Below are positions 46,601 through 57,848 of a stretch of DNA of 64,000 nucleotides, in pieces. The stretch's first letter is position 1, and each line of letters begins with the position of its first letter. The DNA lies in NCBI GenBank assembly GCA_001051155.2, contig JYIP02000009.1:1426001-1490000 (forward strand). The letters are read 5' to 3'. Position numbers and translations under genes: made by a program. This DNA comes from Chrysoporthe austroafricana. Taxonomy: Eukaryota > Ascomycota > Sordariomycetes > Diaporthales > Cryphonectriaceae. The notes under the pieces are model-generated. The model saw nothing but the letters and a program-made list of their open reading frames with translations, had not been told where the DNA came from and did not search any database.

Positions 46601-47603
46601 GCAGGTTAGCCAGGTGATAACATCGAGCCAGAAACATTATTGACGTCGTATGTCAATTGTTTATATACAGCAATAAGCTTAAACATATACCAGAACAAAC
46701 GACGATTAAGACGAAAACAAAATGCAAAGCATTTAATCAATTATTATTTATAGCAAAACAATTATCCAATTTTTCGCATATGTTGTGGGTACATTATGCA
46801 TATACTTAGCATGCATATTTAGCACGTAAATAGCATATGCATAGCATGTTCGTCTTCATCCCAAAGATATTTCGAACTTAACTACATCCGCTATATTTCC
46901 GATTGCCGAATAAATAAAGAACGACAATGCAACTCTTTTCCATCCCAAGTTCTGTACCCCCCATGAGCTGTTTGTACCGCCTACGGCCCTGCGAGCTGTG
47001 TGCCTGCAGCTTGAAATTACAAAGGCTGTTTAAAAATAGGCGGGTTCGCACCAGATTACCCTGGGAACGCCTCTTTGGCGTTTTTCATAGCTGACACAAC
47101 GGCACCTACAGCCTGATTGGTCAAGGGTTAAATCACCGTAAGAAATACGCGAAGACCGGCGTGGTGACGGCTTACTGCTACAACGACTGCTACGACGACG
47201 GCCACCTCTAAAAGTCCCCAGGAACTTGGCCAGAGAGCTAGTAATTCCACTCGCTCTAGACAATCCCTCAACCGGGGAAAGTGCCATCTAATAATGGCGT
47301 GCTGAGGTGAGTCGTCTGGGTGACACACCACCATCTAAGCCTCGCCTGGGGCGCTCATCGTTGAACGCAGTAAGACAATTTATGCGTTGGAACGAGGCAA
47401 GGGCAAGCAGCATCGCTGGGGCCCAGGCGGTCGGGAGAGGACTGAAACAGACATAAAAGGGACGCATGCTGATCTCCCATCTGGCGGATGAGAAAACAAG
47501 AATACCATCCGGGCAACCTCTTCCTCTCCAGACTTGCAGCCTTCCGAACGGGTCTCCTGCCAATCACTAGCTTTCTCTCTCTCTACCCTGCACGGCCGCC
47601 AAC
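43622..47603. other. 4-kb gene-empty region with an AT-rich island
   Basis: No frame above about 125 codons has protein-like composition. A strongly AT-rich island lies at about 46610-46960 with recurring GCATAT/TGCATA words. The stretch from 44300 to 45100 carries old-looking low-complexity frames that might be transposon remains, but no terminal repeats or conserved enzyme motifs were found. A CATAAAAGG box near 47452 may serve the cysteine-rich protein gene downstream. Confidence 0.45.
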
Positions 47604-48380
47604 ATGCTTGTCTCACTCTCACTCCTTCTCATCGCCGCCAGCAGGTAAGCCAACTGGCGCCCCCAAACCCAAAACCGACATCAGGTCTCCAACCCTCGCT
47701 AACACCACGGCGCAGCATCCTGGCCTCACCGGCTCCTGTTGCTGCTGCTGCTATCACCGTCGCCGCCTCCGGCACGCAGCAGTCCTGCAGCACCCCCGAG
47801 GCCACGGTCACGACCACCGCCCTGCGCCTCGCGTGCCATTTCGCCTGCCTCAAGCCCACGTCCACCTGCTCGGCCGGGGAGCCCACCGGCCCGACAGCGA
47901 CGCCGCCCTCGACGACCACGATCGCGCCGGCTGGCGCCTGCACCGCCACGCTAGAGGTAAAGAGACACCCCCCTCCCTCCCCAAAACACACACACATACA
48001 ACTCCCGCGAGGCCTTTTTTATATTTTTTGTGTGTGCCCTCCCACCGAACAGATCAGCTGACCACGTGCACACGAAACAGGTGTTCGGCAGCCCGGGCTG
48101 CAACAACTGCGCCACGTGCGTCAGCGCGGCGGCCGCCGTCTCCGCGAGGGCGACGCACCTTCCGGGCCACGAGGTGTGCGAGCCGACGTCGACGGTGTAC
48201 ACGACGGTCGGGCCGCAGACCACGGCGATCTGCGAGTGCCCTCTCGTCACTGCCAGCTGCACGCCGGGGCAGGCGAGCGTCAGCCCGCTGCCGACCACGA
48301 CGCTCGTCGAGGGGTGCGTCGAGACCGTCGTCGCCGGGCCGGGCGACTGCAGCAACGTGTGCCCCAGCTGTTTCTCCTAG
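47604..48380 (+). CDS. Cysteine-rich secreted protein, 16 cysteines
   Basis: Three exons: 47604-47644, 47716-47956, 48081-48380; 193 residues. The first exon (MLVSLSLLLIAAS) plus the start of the second (ILASPAPVA) form the signal peptide. The mature protein is Thr/Ser/Ala-rich and holds 16 cysteines in two clusters, for example LACHFACLKPTSTC and GCNNCATC, then ICECPLVTASC and DCSNVCPSC near the end. An even number of cysteines with regular spacing suggests a disulfide-knit wall or extracellular protein. No catalytic motif is visible and the family is not recognised. The second intron is 124 nt, with a CTGAC branch. Confidence 0.75.
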
Positions 48381-50144
48381 GGGCACTGGTGCACCGGCAG
48401 ACGGGGCTTGTAGGAGGAGAGACAGGCCCAGAACGGGCGGGTGGTAACAGTGTGGATGAAAGCGGATGAGGCTGAGGCGGATCTAGCCGGCTAGCTGGGT
48501 TGGAGGGACGTTGGTTGTGGACAGGATCGAGATCCTGACTTTCCCGATCCTTTCTCACGAAACACAAGTCTTGACTGTACCTGTGGATATGTAATGACTT
48601 AATGCGATCATGATGGAATACCAGTCTACGTCTGTCTACGTTTGGGTATGTGAGGACAGGCCCATGAACCAGCCATTCGGCACAAGGATCTTGCAGTAAT
48701 GAATCATACCAAGCTTCTTACTATCGGGTGGATATGTGGAGATGAGGCGACAAGCCTGCACATGTACAAAGATGCAGGTGAGTACCTCAGTAGTATATCA
48801 GTTCATGCCAGGATCATGGATCGCAAGGGCAGACAGTAGCTGCTAGACTGGATAACGATAAAAAAAAAAAAGAGAGAGAGAGAAGGGTCTAGTTTCACAT
48901 GTGTACACACCTGTGTACTCACCTGTGGATCCATGTGTTACGGTGAAGGCCGGCTGGCCTGAGCGCAGCGACCCGCGCAGCAGCTCTTGCAGACGACGAC
49001 GTCACGACCGACATAACAAATACTGACCCAACCAGCTGGTATCCCCAGCAGCCACTACCGAGGCGACCTGCGGATCGCTGCCCTCGCGAGACAGGAGAGC
49101 GGATGTGCCAGTGCCTGTTCCTCCAGAGCCGTGGTGGCAGATCGGTCATTAACGAGACGCGCGTTGCCTGGAACGCGCTAGTTTCTCTTCTCAAGCAGAA
49201 GCAAACAGGCCATCGTCACCCACCGTCTTTGAGACGAACACCTTTGCCTTTCGAGACAAACTCAGAAAACATTTCATCCTTTCAGGTACGATACCTTTTT
49301 ACCTCGCAGACGGAATCGCCTTCTCTGGGACCAGGACACAACAGCAGCAGCATCAAGCAGCATCAGCACTACCACCACCACCGCCGCCGCCACTCGCTCC
49401 CGTTCCCTTCTGCTGCCGCCAGCGCACGATCTACCGCTCGTGAACACGCCCAATCTGGCTCATTTGTGCATTGCCTTTCGACGACTAGGGATCACCCCTG
49501 GGGAGGAGCACAGGGTGCAAGATGCATAAGGCAACGGCAGCGGCAGCGGACGACGCTGCCGAGGACTGCATAACGGTCGCGTTCTCCGATTGTGCCGGTG
49601 GGAGCGATGGCACGCACGACAGCAGCGGCGAAGATGGTGGTGGAAATGGCAATGGCAAAGGCAACGATGGCGACCATGCAAAGGCCCAGCCCAAGAGGAG
49701 CACGACGACGAGATCGCCTCGCCGCGAGTGTCGCCCTCCGTCAGTCCAGGTAGGTGGCCCGTCACACGAACGTTTCTCTCTAGTCATCGTGACCGCCGTC
49801 CTTCACCGTTTTGTCAGACGGTTACACATGGCGTCCAGACGCCACACGCTCACCTTCTGCCAGCCCTGCTTCGGGAGGTACCTGGCAGGGCCAGCTCGAC
49901 TGCCCCTCCTGCCCCTCCTGCCCCCTCCTTTGTTGAACCAGCAAGCCCGCACTGAGCTATCACATCTGCCCCTCCTCCAGCTCACCTCCTAAAACGTGGT
50001 CTTTACTGATCTCTCCCGCGCCATCTTGTCTGTTCGCCTCTGGATCTTCCAGGCCATCCGTCGACACCCAGGCTAACTCTATACCAGGAACCTGCTGCCC
50101 CTCCTGCGCAGCTCTCCACTCCCGCTGCGAAGAGCCAGACCAAA
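48381..50144. other. Intergenic; possible extra 5' exons of the coiled-coil gene
   Basis: 1.76 kb. From 49522 a plus-strand frame (MHKATAAAADDAAEDC...) runs to a good donor GTAGGT at 49750, and the sequence just before 50145 is open in the frame of the coiled-coil gene after a GCTAAC...ACCAG acceptor at about 50090. A longer N-terminus built from these parts is possible but ambiguous. A (CACCAC)-rich stretch occurs at about 49365-49390. Confidence 0.35.
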
Positions 50145-52190
50145 ATGCTCTCGAGAAGCGTCCAGGATTCGAAGCGCAAGCGGTCTCCGGCGCCGACGTC
50201 TGAGGCAGGCTTGGGTTCGAAGCGCACGAGGCGTTCTGACGCCGTGTTTGCACCCGCCGACAAGCCCGCTCGAAAGCGTCCGCAGGATCCCAGGACGCCC
50301 GCGTCTGTTCCCACCCGAGATAGCACGGTTCTCATCCGCAGCGACCTGGACAGCCAAACTCCCTCACGCCGTTCTCGGGGTCGTCCCAAGACCGCTTCGC
50401 GGGGAGACAACAGCGGAGCGGACGGTCCGGCATCCCTGCCGCTGCGACGTGGTAAGCAGCAGCATGAGATCGTGGTCGTGGTTGACTCCGAAGACGACGA
50501 TGCTGGTGCCGCTGAGCCCTCGAGCAAGTCTAAGTCGCTGCAGGACGAGGAGATCCAGAGGCTGCAGCAAGAAATCGTCGACTACCGGAGGTCCCTGAAG
50601 GCCGCCAGGGACAAGATCCAACAGCTGAATGACGACACTATCAGGCGGGCCGCGGCCGAGTCTGAGCAGCTGGAGAAGGCAAGCGCTGCGTCTGCCGACG
50701 CTATCAGGTGGGCCAAAGAGTCACGGGACCTGAAGCATACCAACCACGAGCTCGCCGGGGAGAAGCTCAAGCTTGAGATGCAGCTGTCTCAGTCGCAGCA
50801 TGCCGCCATGAGATGGGAAGCGCAGCGCTCAAAGGACGCAGAAATGTTCAACAGACAGGTTGCGAGCTTCCAAGAGTGCAATTCGGGGCTGGAGGCGCAG
50901 CTGAGGACTTTGCGAGCGGAGCGTGAAGGTCTGAAGAAAGCCTTCGAGCAGAGCAACCTCAGGGACGCGGCGTATTCACACCGCATAGAAGAACTGGAGG
51001 ACAATGAGCGCCGGTTTCAGCAGCAGCTCGAACAGTCCAGCGCCGGGGCAGCTGAAGCAGCCAGGGCGTCGGCTATTATTGCGTCCTATGCAGATCCAAA
51101 TGAACGTAATCGCGCAGAACTCTCGTCTGCGGTTGCTCACCTGTTGGACTGGAAGTCTCATAACGAGGCGAAGCTTCAGGAGGTCACTGAGCAGAGGGAC
51201 TCTTTCCGGGCCGAGAAGACGGCTGAGCAGTCTCTGGTCCAGGCTCTCCAAGGCGAAAAGGCGGCTCTTGAGCAGTCTCTGCTCCAAGCTCGAGAGAAGG
51301 AAGCGGCCATGACAGCCAGCGAGGAGGAGCTTAAAACGAGGTTGCTTGGAGAACGTAAGCAGCACGGTCGAAAGAGCTACGAGCGGGCCGTGAAACAGCG
51401 CAAGCTCGAGGCGGACCTTAAGACGATCACTGAGGAGAGAAACTCTCTCCGGGAAAAGAAGGCGTTGAAACAATACGAGCTCGAGGCGTCCTGCAAGGCG
51501 ATCACTGAGGAGAGAGACTCTCTCCAGGCCGAGAAGGTGGCTGAGCAGTCTCTGGCCCAGGCTCTCCAAGCCGGGAAGGCGGCTATTGAGCAGTCTCTGG
51601 CTCAGTCTCGAAAGCAGGAAGAAACCTTGGATGCTGAGAAGGCAGCTCTTGAGAAAACTCTGGTTCAGTTCCGAAAGAAGGAAGAAACCTTGGATGCCGA
51701 GAAGATTAGGCTTGAGAAGGAGTTGCTTGAAGAACGTGAGAAGCACAGTCGAAAGATTGATGAGCAGGCGGTGAAACAGCGCGAGCTCGAGGCGGCCCTC
51801 AATGCGATCACAGAGGAGAGAAAATCTCTCCAGGCCGAGAAGGCGGCTATTGAGCAGTCTCTGGCCCAGTCTCGAAAGAAGGAAGAAACCTTGGATGCCG
51901 AGAAGATTAGGCTCGAGAAGGAGTTGCTTGAAGAACGTGAAGAGCAGAGTCGAAAGATCGATGAGCACATGGTGAAACAGCGCGAACTCGAGGCGCAGCT
52001 ACAGAGCAGTCTGAGCGATACCGAACAACTTCGACAACAGCTCACCGAGACGCAATGCGCTCTCAAGGAAACTGAAGAGTCCTTGCGCGCCACGGAGGAT
52101 CGTGTGGAGGAACAGATGTCGTTCATCACGCAGGGAGGCAACTTGATCAGGCCCTTGTTATGTCTCCTTCAGGGGGCTGAAAATCAATAA
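50145..52190 (+). CDS. Long coiled-coil protein
   Basis: 681 residues in one exon from the ATG at 50145, in good context (CCAAAATG). Residues 1-130 are basic and disordered with Lys/Arg clusters (SKRKRSPAP, GSKRTRRSD) that look like nuclear localisation signals. From about 140 to 670 the chain is an almost continuous coiled coil rich in Glu, Lys, Gln, Leu. The C-terminal third is made of repeated segments (EETLDAEKIRLEKELLEERE occurs twice; LEAxxxAITEERxSLxxEK occurs four times in variants). There is no motor, membrane or enzyme domain. It is likely a structural or scaffolding protein, perhaps nuclear. Homology searches would mostly return unrelated coiled coils, so no name is given. Upstream exons may extend it. 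Confidence 0.7.
   Translation: MLSRSVQDSKRKRSPAPTSEAGLGSKRTRRSDAVFAPADKPARKRPQDPRTPASVPTRDSTVLIRSDLDSQTPSRRSRGRPKTASRGDNSGADGPASLPLRRGKQQHEIVVVVDSEDDDAGAAEPSSKSKSLQDEEIQRLQQEIVDYRRSLKAARDKIQQLNDDTIRRAAAESEQLEKASAASADAIRWAKESRDLKHTNHELAGEKLKLEMQLSQSQHAAMRWEAQRSKDAEMFNRQVASFQECNSGLEAQLRTLRAEREGLKKAFEQSNLRDAAYSHRIEELEDNERRFQQQLEQSSAGAAEAARASAIIASYADPNERNRAELSSAVAHLLDWKSHNEAKLQEVTEQRDSFRAEKTAEQSLVQALQGEKAALEQSLLQAREKEAAMTASEEELKTRLLGERKQHGRKSYERAVKQRKLEADLKTITEERNSLREKKALKQYELEASCKAITEERDSLQAEKVAEQSLAQALQAGKAAIEQSLAQSRKQEETLDAEKAALEKTLVQFRKKEETLDAEKIRLEKELLEEREKHSRKIDEQAVKQRELEAALNAITEERKSLQAEKAAIEQSLAQSRKKEETLDAEKIRLEKELLEEREEQSRKIDEHMVKQRELEAQLQSSLSDTEQLRQQLTETQCALKETEESLRATEDRVEEQMSFITQGGNLIRPLLCLLQGAENQ
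51672..51996. repeat. 201-bp direct repeat inside the coiled-coil gene
   Basis: The segment starting CGAAAGAAGGAAGAAACC at 51672 recurs at 51873, 201 bp later (67 codons), with few differences over about 120 bp. The period is a whole number of codons, so the frame is kept. Confidence 0.8.
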
Positions 52191-52858
52191 TTTCTTCGCA
52201 AGGCGCACCCCGACCTAGGCTGTAGGCTAGGTGAGGGGAAAGGTACACCGTGTTGATAGGGCGAGGATGCTGCGGGCGGACGTGGTGCGGCACTAGCCAA
52301 CCGGAGCGGTGAAGGAGGCGACGGGGCTGGAAATGCGATCTGAGGGTATTTAGTCCATGGCTTTGTCCGTAATAAGTCGTCGCTCGTGGCGACTTCGGGC
52401 CTCTTATGCATAGGTCCACCGAGTCTCACAGAGGCGGGTTTGCTTCGTTCAGGTATTTACGAAGACCAGATTGCGATAGAGAAGCCATAATCATAAGGGT
52501 TCTTGGCATTGTTACATTACGAGTTCAAAGTGGACGTCGCGACGAGCACAGAAGTGTATGAATTGCGGCTACGATACTTCAAAAACATCGTGACTTTAGG
52601 TTATTGGGCTGCTGGGTGTATGGCGATGGCCTCCTTCAGGATGGGTTGTTACGAAGAGCTCGGGTATACGCGTCATTTTGATGCACGGGCTGGCAGCAAC
52701 GGTACTGTCTGCAGTTCTGCATAGCGAACCAATAGGCCACAAGGTGTTCGGGCTTGTAAAGTCAACTTTATGTACAGTTATTCATCTACTCTATAGATAA
52801 CTCTAGACCGCGCCAACGGACATCTCCGCCCGAAGACGACCCGGCATATGAGGGTGAC
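52191..52858. other. Convergent spacer, nothing seen
   Basis: 668 bp between the ends of the coiled-coil and phosphoesterase genes. A plus-strand frame at 52503-52724 has no ATG and no recognisable content. Confidence 0.35.
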
Positions 52859-55242
52859 CTAGTAGATGGTGCAGTTGTCCAGGTTCTGCTGGAAGAGGTC
52901 CGACGACTGCACGAACAGCGGCAGGTACGTCTGCGTGGAGAAGTTCTCGCTGATGTAGTAGGCGATGTCGGCCTCGGAGTAGACGCCGGGGCCGGCGGTG
53001 GCGTTGAGGTACGCGAGCACGTCGGTCTCGATGTAGTCGATGAAGATGAGGTCGACCACCTCGGGCAGGCTGCTGTTGCTGCCGTTCGCGGCGGCGGCCG
53101 GGAACCCGCCGAGCGCCTGGAAGAAGTCTGGGTAGTCGTACGACGCCAGCGCCGTGTGCGCCGTGTCGTCGCCGTCGCTGCCGAAGGCGTCCGTCGTCAC
53201 GTACCCCTGCGTCAGCGCCGCCGCCGTCTGCCGCCGCGCGTGGCCCGCGTGCGCCCGCGCGTACTCGGCGATCTCGCGCGTCGCGAGCTCCGCGACCGAC
53301 GGGTCGACGCACGTGTCGCGCGGCGCGGACTCCGCCGACCGGGGCGAGGGCGACGAGGCGCTGCGCTTGTAGACGGTGGCGTAGTTGTTCATGCTGGGAA
53401 GGGGGAGGGGGGTGGTCAGCCTGGGGGTCCTGGCTTGGTCTTACGCCTGGGTCACATCCTAGAACTCGGCCGTGAAGACGGAAAAGAGAGAGAACAACGC
53501 AGAGGGGGGAAGAAAGACTCACTAGTCCAGAGCACCGCTGGCGATGGAGTACGGCACGTCGGGGATGTAGACAAAGATGTCGTCGAACGGCGAGACGATG
53601 TACGCGTCGTCCCGGAGGAACGGCCCCTTGTGGAGGTCGAAGCGCACGGAGCCGGTGTTGACGATGTTGACGCGGGCCTTGTCGGCACGCGTCTCGTTCA
53701 CCACGGCGGCGCTGAGGGCCTCGGAGAGCAGGCTGTAGATGCTGCCGGAGCTGTTGAACTCGGCGCACGACTGGCACCACAGCTGCGGCGAGCAGCCGAG
53801 CTGCGCCGTGATGTTCAGCTGCTGGCGGTACGCGTAGATCTGGTCCGTCGTGTTGGTGCCGAGCGCCGTCTCGAAGGCCGCGGCGCCCGCCGCCGTCGTG
53901 AAGTTGGTCTGCGACCCGGACGCGTGGTACTCGAACGTCAGGCGGTTCCAGTCCAGGTAGCGGCGGGCGTAGGTCCAGGGGGCGGCGGCAGTGGTGGTCG
54001 AGGCGTTGGTGGTGGCCTTGCGGGTCGGGTTGGGCACGCCGGCGGGGGCGGCGGCGCCGGTGTAGGCGCTGTTGTTGGCGCCGAAGCCGGACATGGCCAG
54101 CCAGCCGAGGGTCTCGCAGTAGCGGCCGCTCTCGAGGGCGGTGCTGGCCTCGTCGTAGACCTGGAAGTCGCGGATGTGGCTGTGGCCGCCGAAGACCTGG
54201 ATGGGCGTCGACGGGTACGCCGCGCGGAGGGCGTCGTGCACGTAGCCGAAGGTGCCCGTCGTCGTCTGCTGCTTGGCGGTGTTGTGCCCGATGAGGAGGA
54301 AGAGGTCGACGGGGCCCGGCGGGTTCGCGACGACGGACTGGAACCAGGTCTCGTTCACCATCGTCTCGGCGGGGATGACCTTCGTCACGTTGGTGTTGCC
54401 CGTGAAGTCGTACAGGATGCCGAAGGCGAGGATGCGGAGGCCGTGCTCGGTGGTGAGGTACTTGTACTGGTTGCCCAGGTAGGTGAACTCGTTGGTGGTG
54501 GTGTTGAGGACCTGCACGTTGGAGGTGAGGTACCTGTCGCCCCAGGCCTTGGAGAACGAGTCGTAGTCCTGGTAGGCGATGTCGGCGTAGTAGAGCTCGT
54601 GGTTACCTGGGGGGGGGGGCGAGATGTCAGTCGTCGGACAGGACAGGCCGTCGGTCACCGTCCAGGCATACCGGGGGAGGGAGGGGCGGGGCTCACCGAT
54701 GGTCAGGAGGTCGTAGTCGAGCTTCTCGAAGACGAGGTTCGACAGCGAGCCGTCGACGGCGGTGGCGTCGCTCAGGCCGGCGCCGTCGTGCAGGTCACCC
54801 GTGTCGACGAGGAGCAGGTCGACTCCCAGGTCCCTGGCCTTGGCCCGCATGTGGGCCGTGAACGACACGAAGTCGCCCCAGTCGGCGCCATAGTTGGTCT
54901 CCGTCAGGTGGCCCTCCAGCCAGCCGTGCGTGTCGGTCTGCAGACGGCGTCAGCAGCTGTCAGGACGTCCGTATGTCTCCCCAGGTCCTGGGGCGGGACG
55001 TGTGTGTGGAGGGCTAGGAGGGAGGGAGGGGGAGACGTTACGGTGTGCAGGAAGTTCAGCTGGCCCCATTCGAGGGGGCCCCGGGTCGGTCCGTATGTGG
55101 CGTTGAATGCGTCAGGCTGCATGCGCTTCGCGTGGCGGACGTGCTCGACGCGGTTGACGGGGCCGAAGCAGCTATCACAGGCCTGGCTGCCGCCGACGAG
55201 GCACGCGAGCGCGGCGCCCGCAAGGCTGGCGTGTCCTCTCAT
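52859..55242 (-). CDS. Secreted 5'-nucleotidase-like metallophosphoesterase
   Basis: Four exons: 55242-55042, 54937-54697, 54606-53523, 53393-52859; 686 residues. The signal peptide is MRGHASLAGAALACLVGGSQA. Calcineurin-like phosphoesterase motifs: DTHG (69-72), GDLHD (114-118), GNHE (148-151), the histidine in IGHN (255) and GGHSH (287-291). A C-terminal 5'-nucleotidase-type domain follows (VNIVNTGSVRFDL, then SPFDDIFVYIPDV). Many N-x-S/T sites fit secretion. It should remove phosphate from nucleotides or similar esters outside the cell or in the vacuole; substrate not determined. Each exon join restores the frame, for example LLTIG to NHELYY across a C-rich intron. The gene is very GC-rich, so a 713-codon antisense frame is open across it, which is a shadow. 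Confidence 0.92.
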
Positions 55243-56114
55243 CCTTGAGTTCCTCCCGTGGGGCTTGGCTTCGCCGGTCTCGAGGGTGGGGAGGTGAGGG
55301 GAGGCGGGCGGATGGGTTGAGGGGGCGAACAGAGAGCCCTGGAGGGGGGATACACCGCGGGACGATGCCCGTCTGGACTTTATACTCGCGATAATCGCTG
55401 CAGCGGAGGCGGGCCCGGCCGGCGCTGTGGGGCGTCGTCAAGGAGGAGCGCACGTGGAGCGTTGCATCGATGGGCCCGAGAGGATGGCGCGTCGTCGATC
55501 GATCCGGCTGTACCGCGGCCACAGCTGAGCTTACAAGGCATCATGGCCCTCGTCGGCCCCGCAAGGCTGCCTGCAAGACTGGATAGACAGACATATTGGG
55601 TGCATACCTTGTGGCGGTGCTCACCTCGCCACAGCTGACGGGCTCGTTCGCATGCGGAGGGGACCGCACACGGGCTCACGCTCCCATATCACATCTATGC
55701 ATATCTCAGTTACTCCAAGGACGTCATCCTCACGGGCAAGAGACACCGCTAACGCTTACTTACGTACTGCGGTGTATGTTCCCAGGTAGTAGACAGGGAA
55801 AATATTGCGCTCCGTACTGCGTAGTATTAGTAGTGGACTCCACACGTTCAACGGGCAAGATAAGCCAAGGCCAATAAAAGATACACGTGGGGTAGTCCAC
55901 TTTCCACATCTGGCAGGTCTTCCTGGTTTGCCTCCTCGAGCCCTCCTCAACGCCACAGTGGCAGTGTGGCAGTGAGCAGGCTCACACGACGAACGAGAAG
56001 AAGGTTGTCGTCGATCTGAATCCGGCACGTGGGCTCAGGGGTGTTGCGTATACTATCCAGTATAGCATGTCGGCGTTCTGCCCACGTGGCTCAGAGTGTC
56101 CGCATCGCCTACGT

Positions 56115-56156
<42 letters not shown>

Positions 56157-56735
56157 GGAAGGAAAAAAATGAGGGGCATCATGTCTTCGCCGCCGATGCT
56201 GGTAGCCAGTTGTAGGACGATGTGCGCAGAGGGCCATCAAGTATGATAGGCCTTTCATGATCTTCATGGTCTCCACGGGAGAGAGTGGAGACAGAGGGGC
56301 CTCAGGAGGACTTCGGATTGACTTAGAGGGGCATAACACTCGAGGGATCGTGAGGGATCGTGATCATATAGACTTCGGGTCCAGGGTTTGTTTCCCGCCG
56401 GAAACCTATATTTCATTTCGTAGGAGATTGAGTAGTTGTTGTGGGTCCAGCCTTGGCCTTAGTAGCATGTGTAGCACCAAGGTATGCTGCTGACTACTAT
56501 TTCCCCGAGACAACCCGCTCGGTCACTAGTTGCCTACCACCCTACGTATATTAGTATTATGCGGTTGCTCAGGAACTATGATGCGCCACAGTTTCCCGTG
56601 AAGGCGTGCAGGATCAAGATACTCGTTCACAAATTACGGACTTCTCCTGTCCTTCTCACGTAGTCGAGGTTCGCAATCTTTCATATGTTGTTCTTGTATC
56701 TGGTTCTTTGTGAAGTAACATCGTCATTCTATGAA
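55243..56735. other. Intergenic region
   Basis: 1.5 kb between two minus-strand genes. It contains a TTTATACTCGCG promoter-like box near 55379-55390 (a TATA-like element on the minus strand about 140 bp before the phosphoesterase ATG) and a CAG microsatellite. No gene. Confidence 0.4.
56115..56153. repeat. (CAG)13 microsatellite
   Basis: Thirteen uninterrupted CAG units in non-coding sequence. Confidence 0.95.
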
Positions 56736-57848
56736 TTATGGGCAGGTGTCTGTTGGATAGTTACAGCTCTGGTTCCCGCCAGTGATGTCCACATTGCTAA
56801 ACGTGAAGCTGGCGCAGCTCCCCTCGCCGCATAGGATATAATAGTCATACGCGCTACTCAGCACCGTCCCAGTCACATCCTCAAACACAATATTGCTCAC
56901 ATTGACCCCATTGGTAGGGATGCCCGTCGGCCCACCGTTGAGGTAGTCCTGCTGCACGTCCAGCCCGTAGATACTGATCCCGGACATGCTGATGTTGCGG
57001 TACGTGATGTCGCTCACGGACCCCGTGGTGTTGCTGTTCGTCTTGATACGCACGCCGTTCTGGCTGTTCAGCACGACGCTGTTCTCGAACAGGACGCTCT
57101 CCACCACGTTGTCGGCCTTCCCGCCGATGGACCCGATGGACAGGCCGTGCCCGCCGGAGCAGTACATGTCGCTGACGGTGATGTTCGACCCCGATGTCAC
57201 CGCCACGCAGTCGTCCTGGTTGTACACCTGGATGCTGCTCAGCGTGACGAAGCTCGACGACGAGATGTCGAACCCGTCGCTGTTGTGCGCGGCCGCCGCG
57301 CCGTCCGACAGGCTGTTGGGCGCGTCGCCGGCCGAGTTGTTGAGCACGAGGCCGCTGACGGAGAGGTACTGGTTGCCGGTCATGTAGAAGAGGTGCGTCG
57401 GCCAGTTCTGGATGTACAGGTCCTGAATTACGGCGTTGTCCGTGTTCTGCACGACGAAGAAGTGGTCCGGCTTCTCCGAGCCGCCGTTCGACCCCTGCCC
57501 GTCCCAGTATGCGGCGCCGTTCCCGTCGATGACGTGGCCCGCCGCGCCGGTCACGGTGATGTAGGAGCCGGACAGGACGACCGGGTTGAAATCGCTGTTG
57601 GGCGAGTAGCCGAAGGAGGTCGTCCCGCTGAAGGTCACGGTCGTGTTGTCCTGGAGGCCGGTGAGGTCGAGCGTGGTGTTCGCGGGCAGGCTGAGATTAC
57701 TGAGCTCGATCGCCGTGCAGGACGCCACGGCCGAGGCAACGTCTGCAGCCGCGGTCACGGTGCATGTCGTCCCTGCTCTCGAGTTCATTTTGGTTGGTGT
57801 GCCTGATGCCAGAACGGCTGGGGCGGCGGCGAGGGTGACTGCCTTCAT
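56736..57848 (-). CDS. GH28 endopolygalacturonase
   Basis: One exon, 370 residues, from the ATG at 57848 (the frame is open two codons further but those are GTG AAA). MKAVTLAAAPAVLASG is the signal peptide, followed by a short propeptide ending near R24-A25. The rest is a right-handed parallel beta helix of glycoside hydrolase family 28. Catalytic landmarks are all present: NSDGFD (189-194, Asp191), QDDC (211-214, Asp212 and Asp213), GGHGLSIGS (232-240, His234) and RIKT (267-270). This set belongs to endo-acting polygalacturonases, which cut the homogalacturonan backbone of pectin outside the cell. Eight cysteines fit the usual four disulfides. The length is normal. With the GH7 and GH5 genes it gives this window three plant-wall enzymes. 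Confidence 0.95.
   Translation of the reverse strand: MKAVTLAAAPAVLASGTPTKMNSRAGTTCTVTAAADVASAVASCTAIELSNLSLPANTTLDLTGLQDNTTVTFSGTTSFGYSPNSDFNPVVLSGSYITVTGAAGHVIDGNGAAYWDGQGSNGGSEKPDHFFVVQNTDNAVIQDLYIQNWPTHLFYMTGNQYLSVSGLVLNNSAGDAPNSLSDGAAAAHNSDGFDISSSSFVTLSSIQVYNQDDCVAVTSGSNITVSDMYCSGGHGLSIGSIGGKADNVVESVLFENSVVLNSQNGVRIKTNSNTTGSVSDITYRNISMSGISIYGLDVQQDYLNGGPTGIPTNGVNVSNIVFEDVTGTVLSSAYDYYILCGEGSCASFTFSNVDITGGNQSCNYPTDTCP

Noticed and set aside
50976..51968. 330-codon minus-strand frame over the coiled-coil gene
   Set aside because: Leu-rich repeat composition arises from reading Glu/Lys/Gln repeats backwards.
53156..55297. 713-codon plus-strand frame
   Set aside because: Antisense to the 5'-nucleotidase-like gene. 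Its Val/Arg/Gly-rich composition is a GC-rich shadow, and the minus strand shows signal peptide, metal motifs and clean introns.
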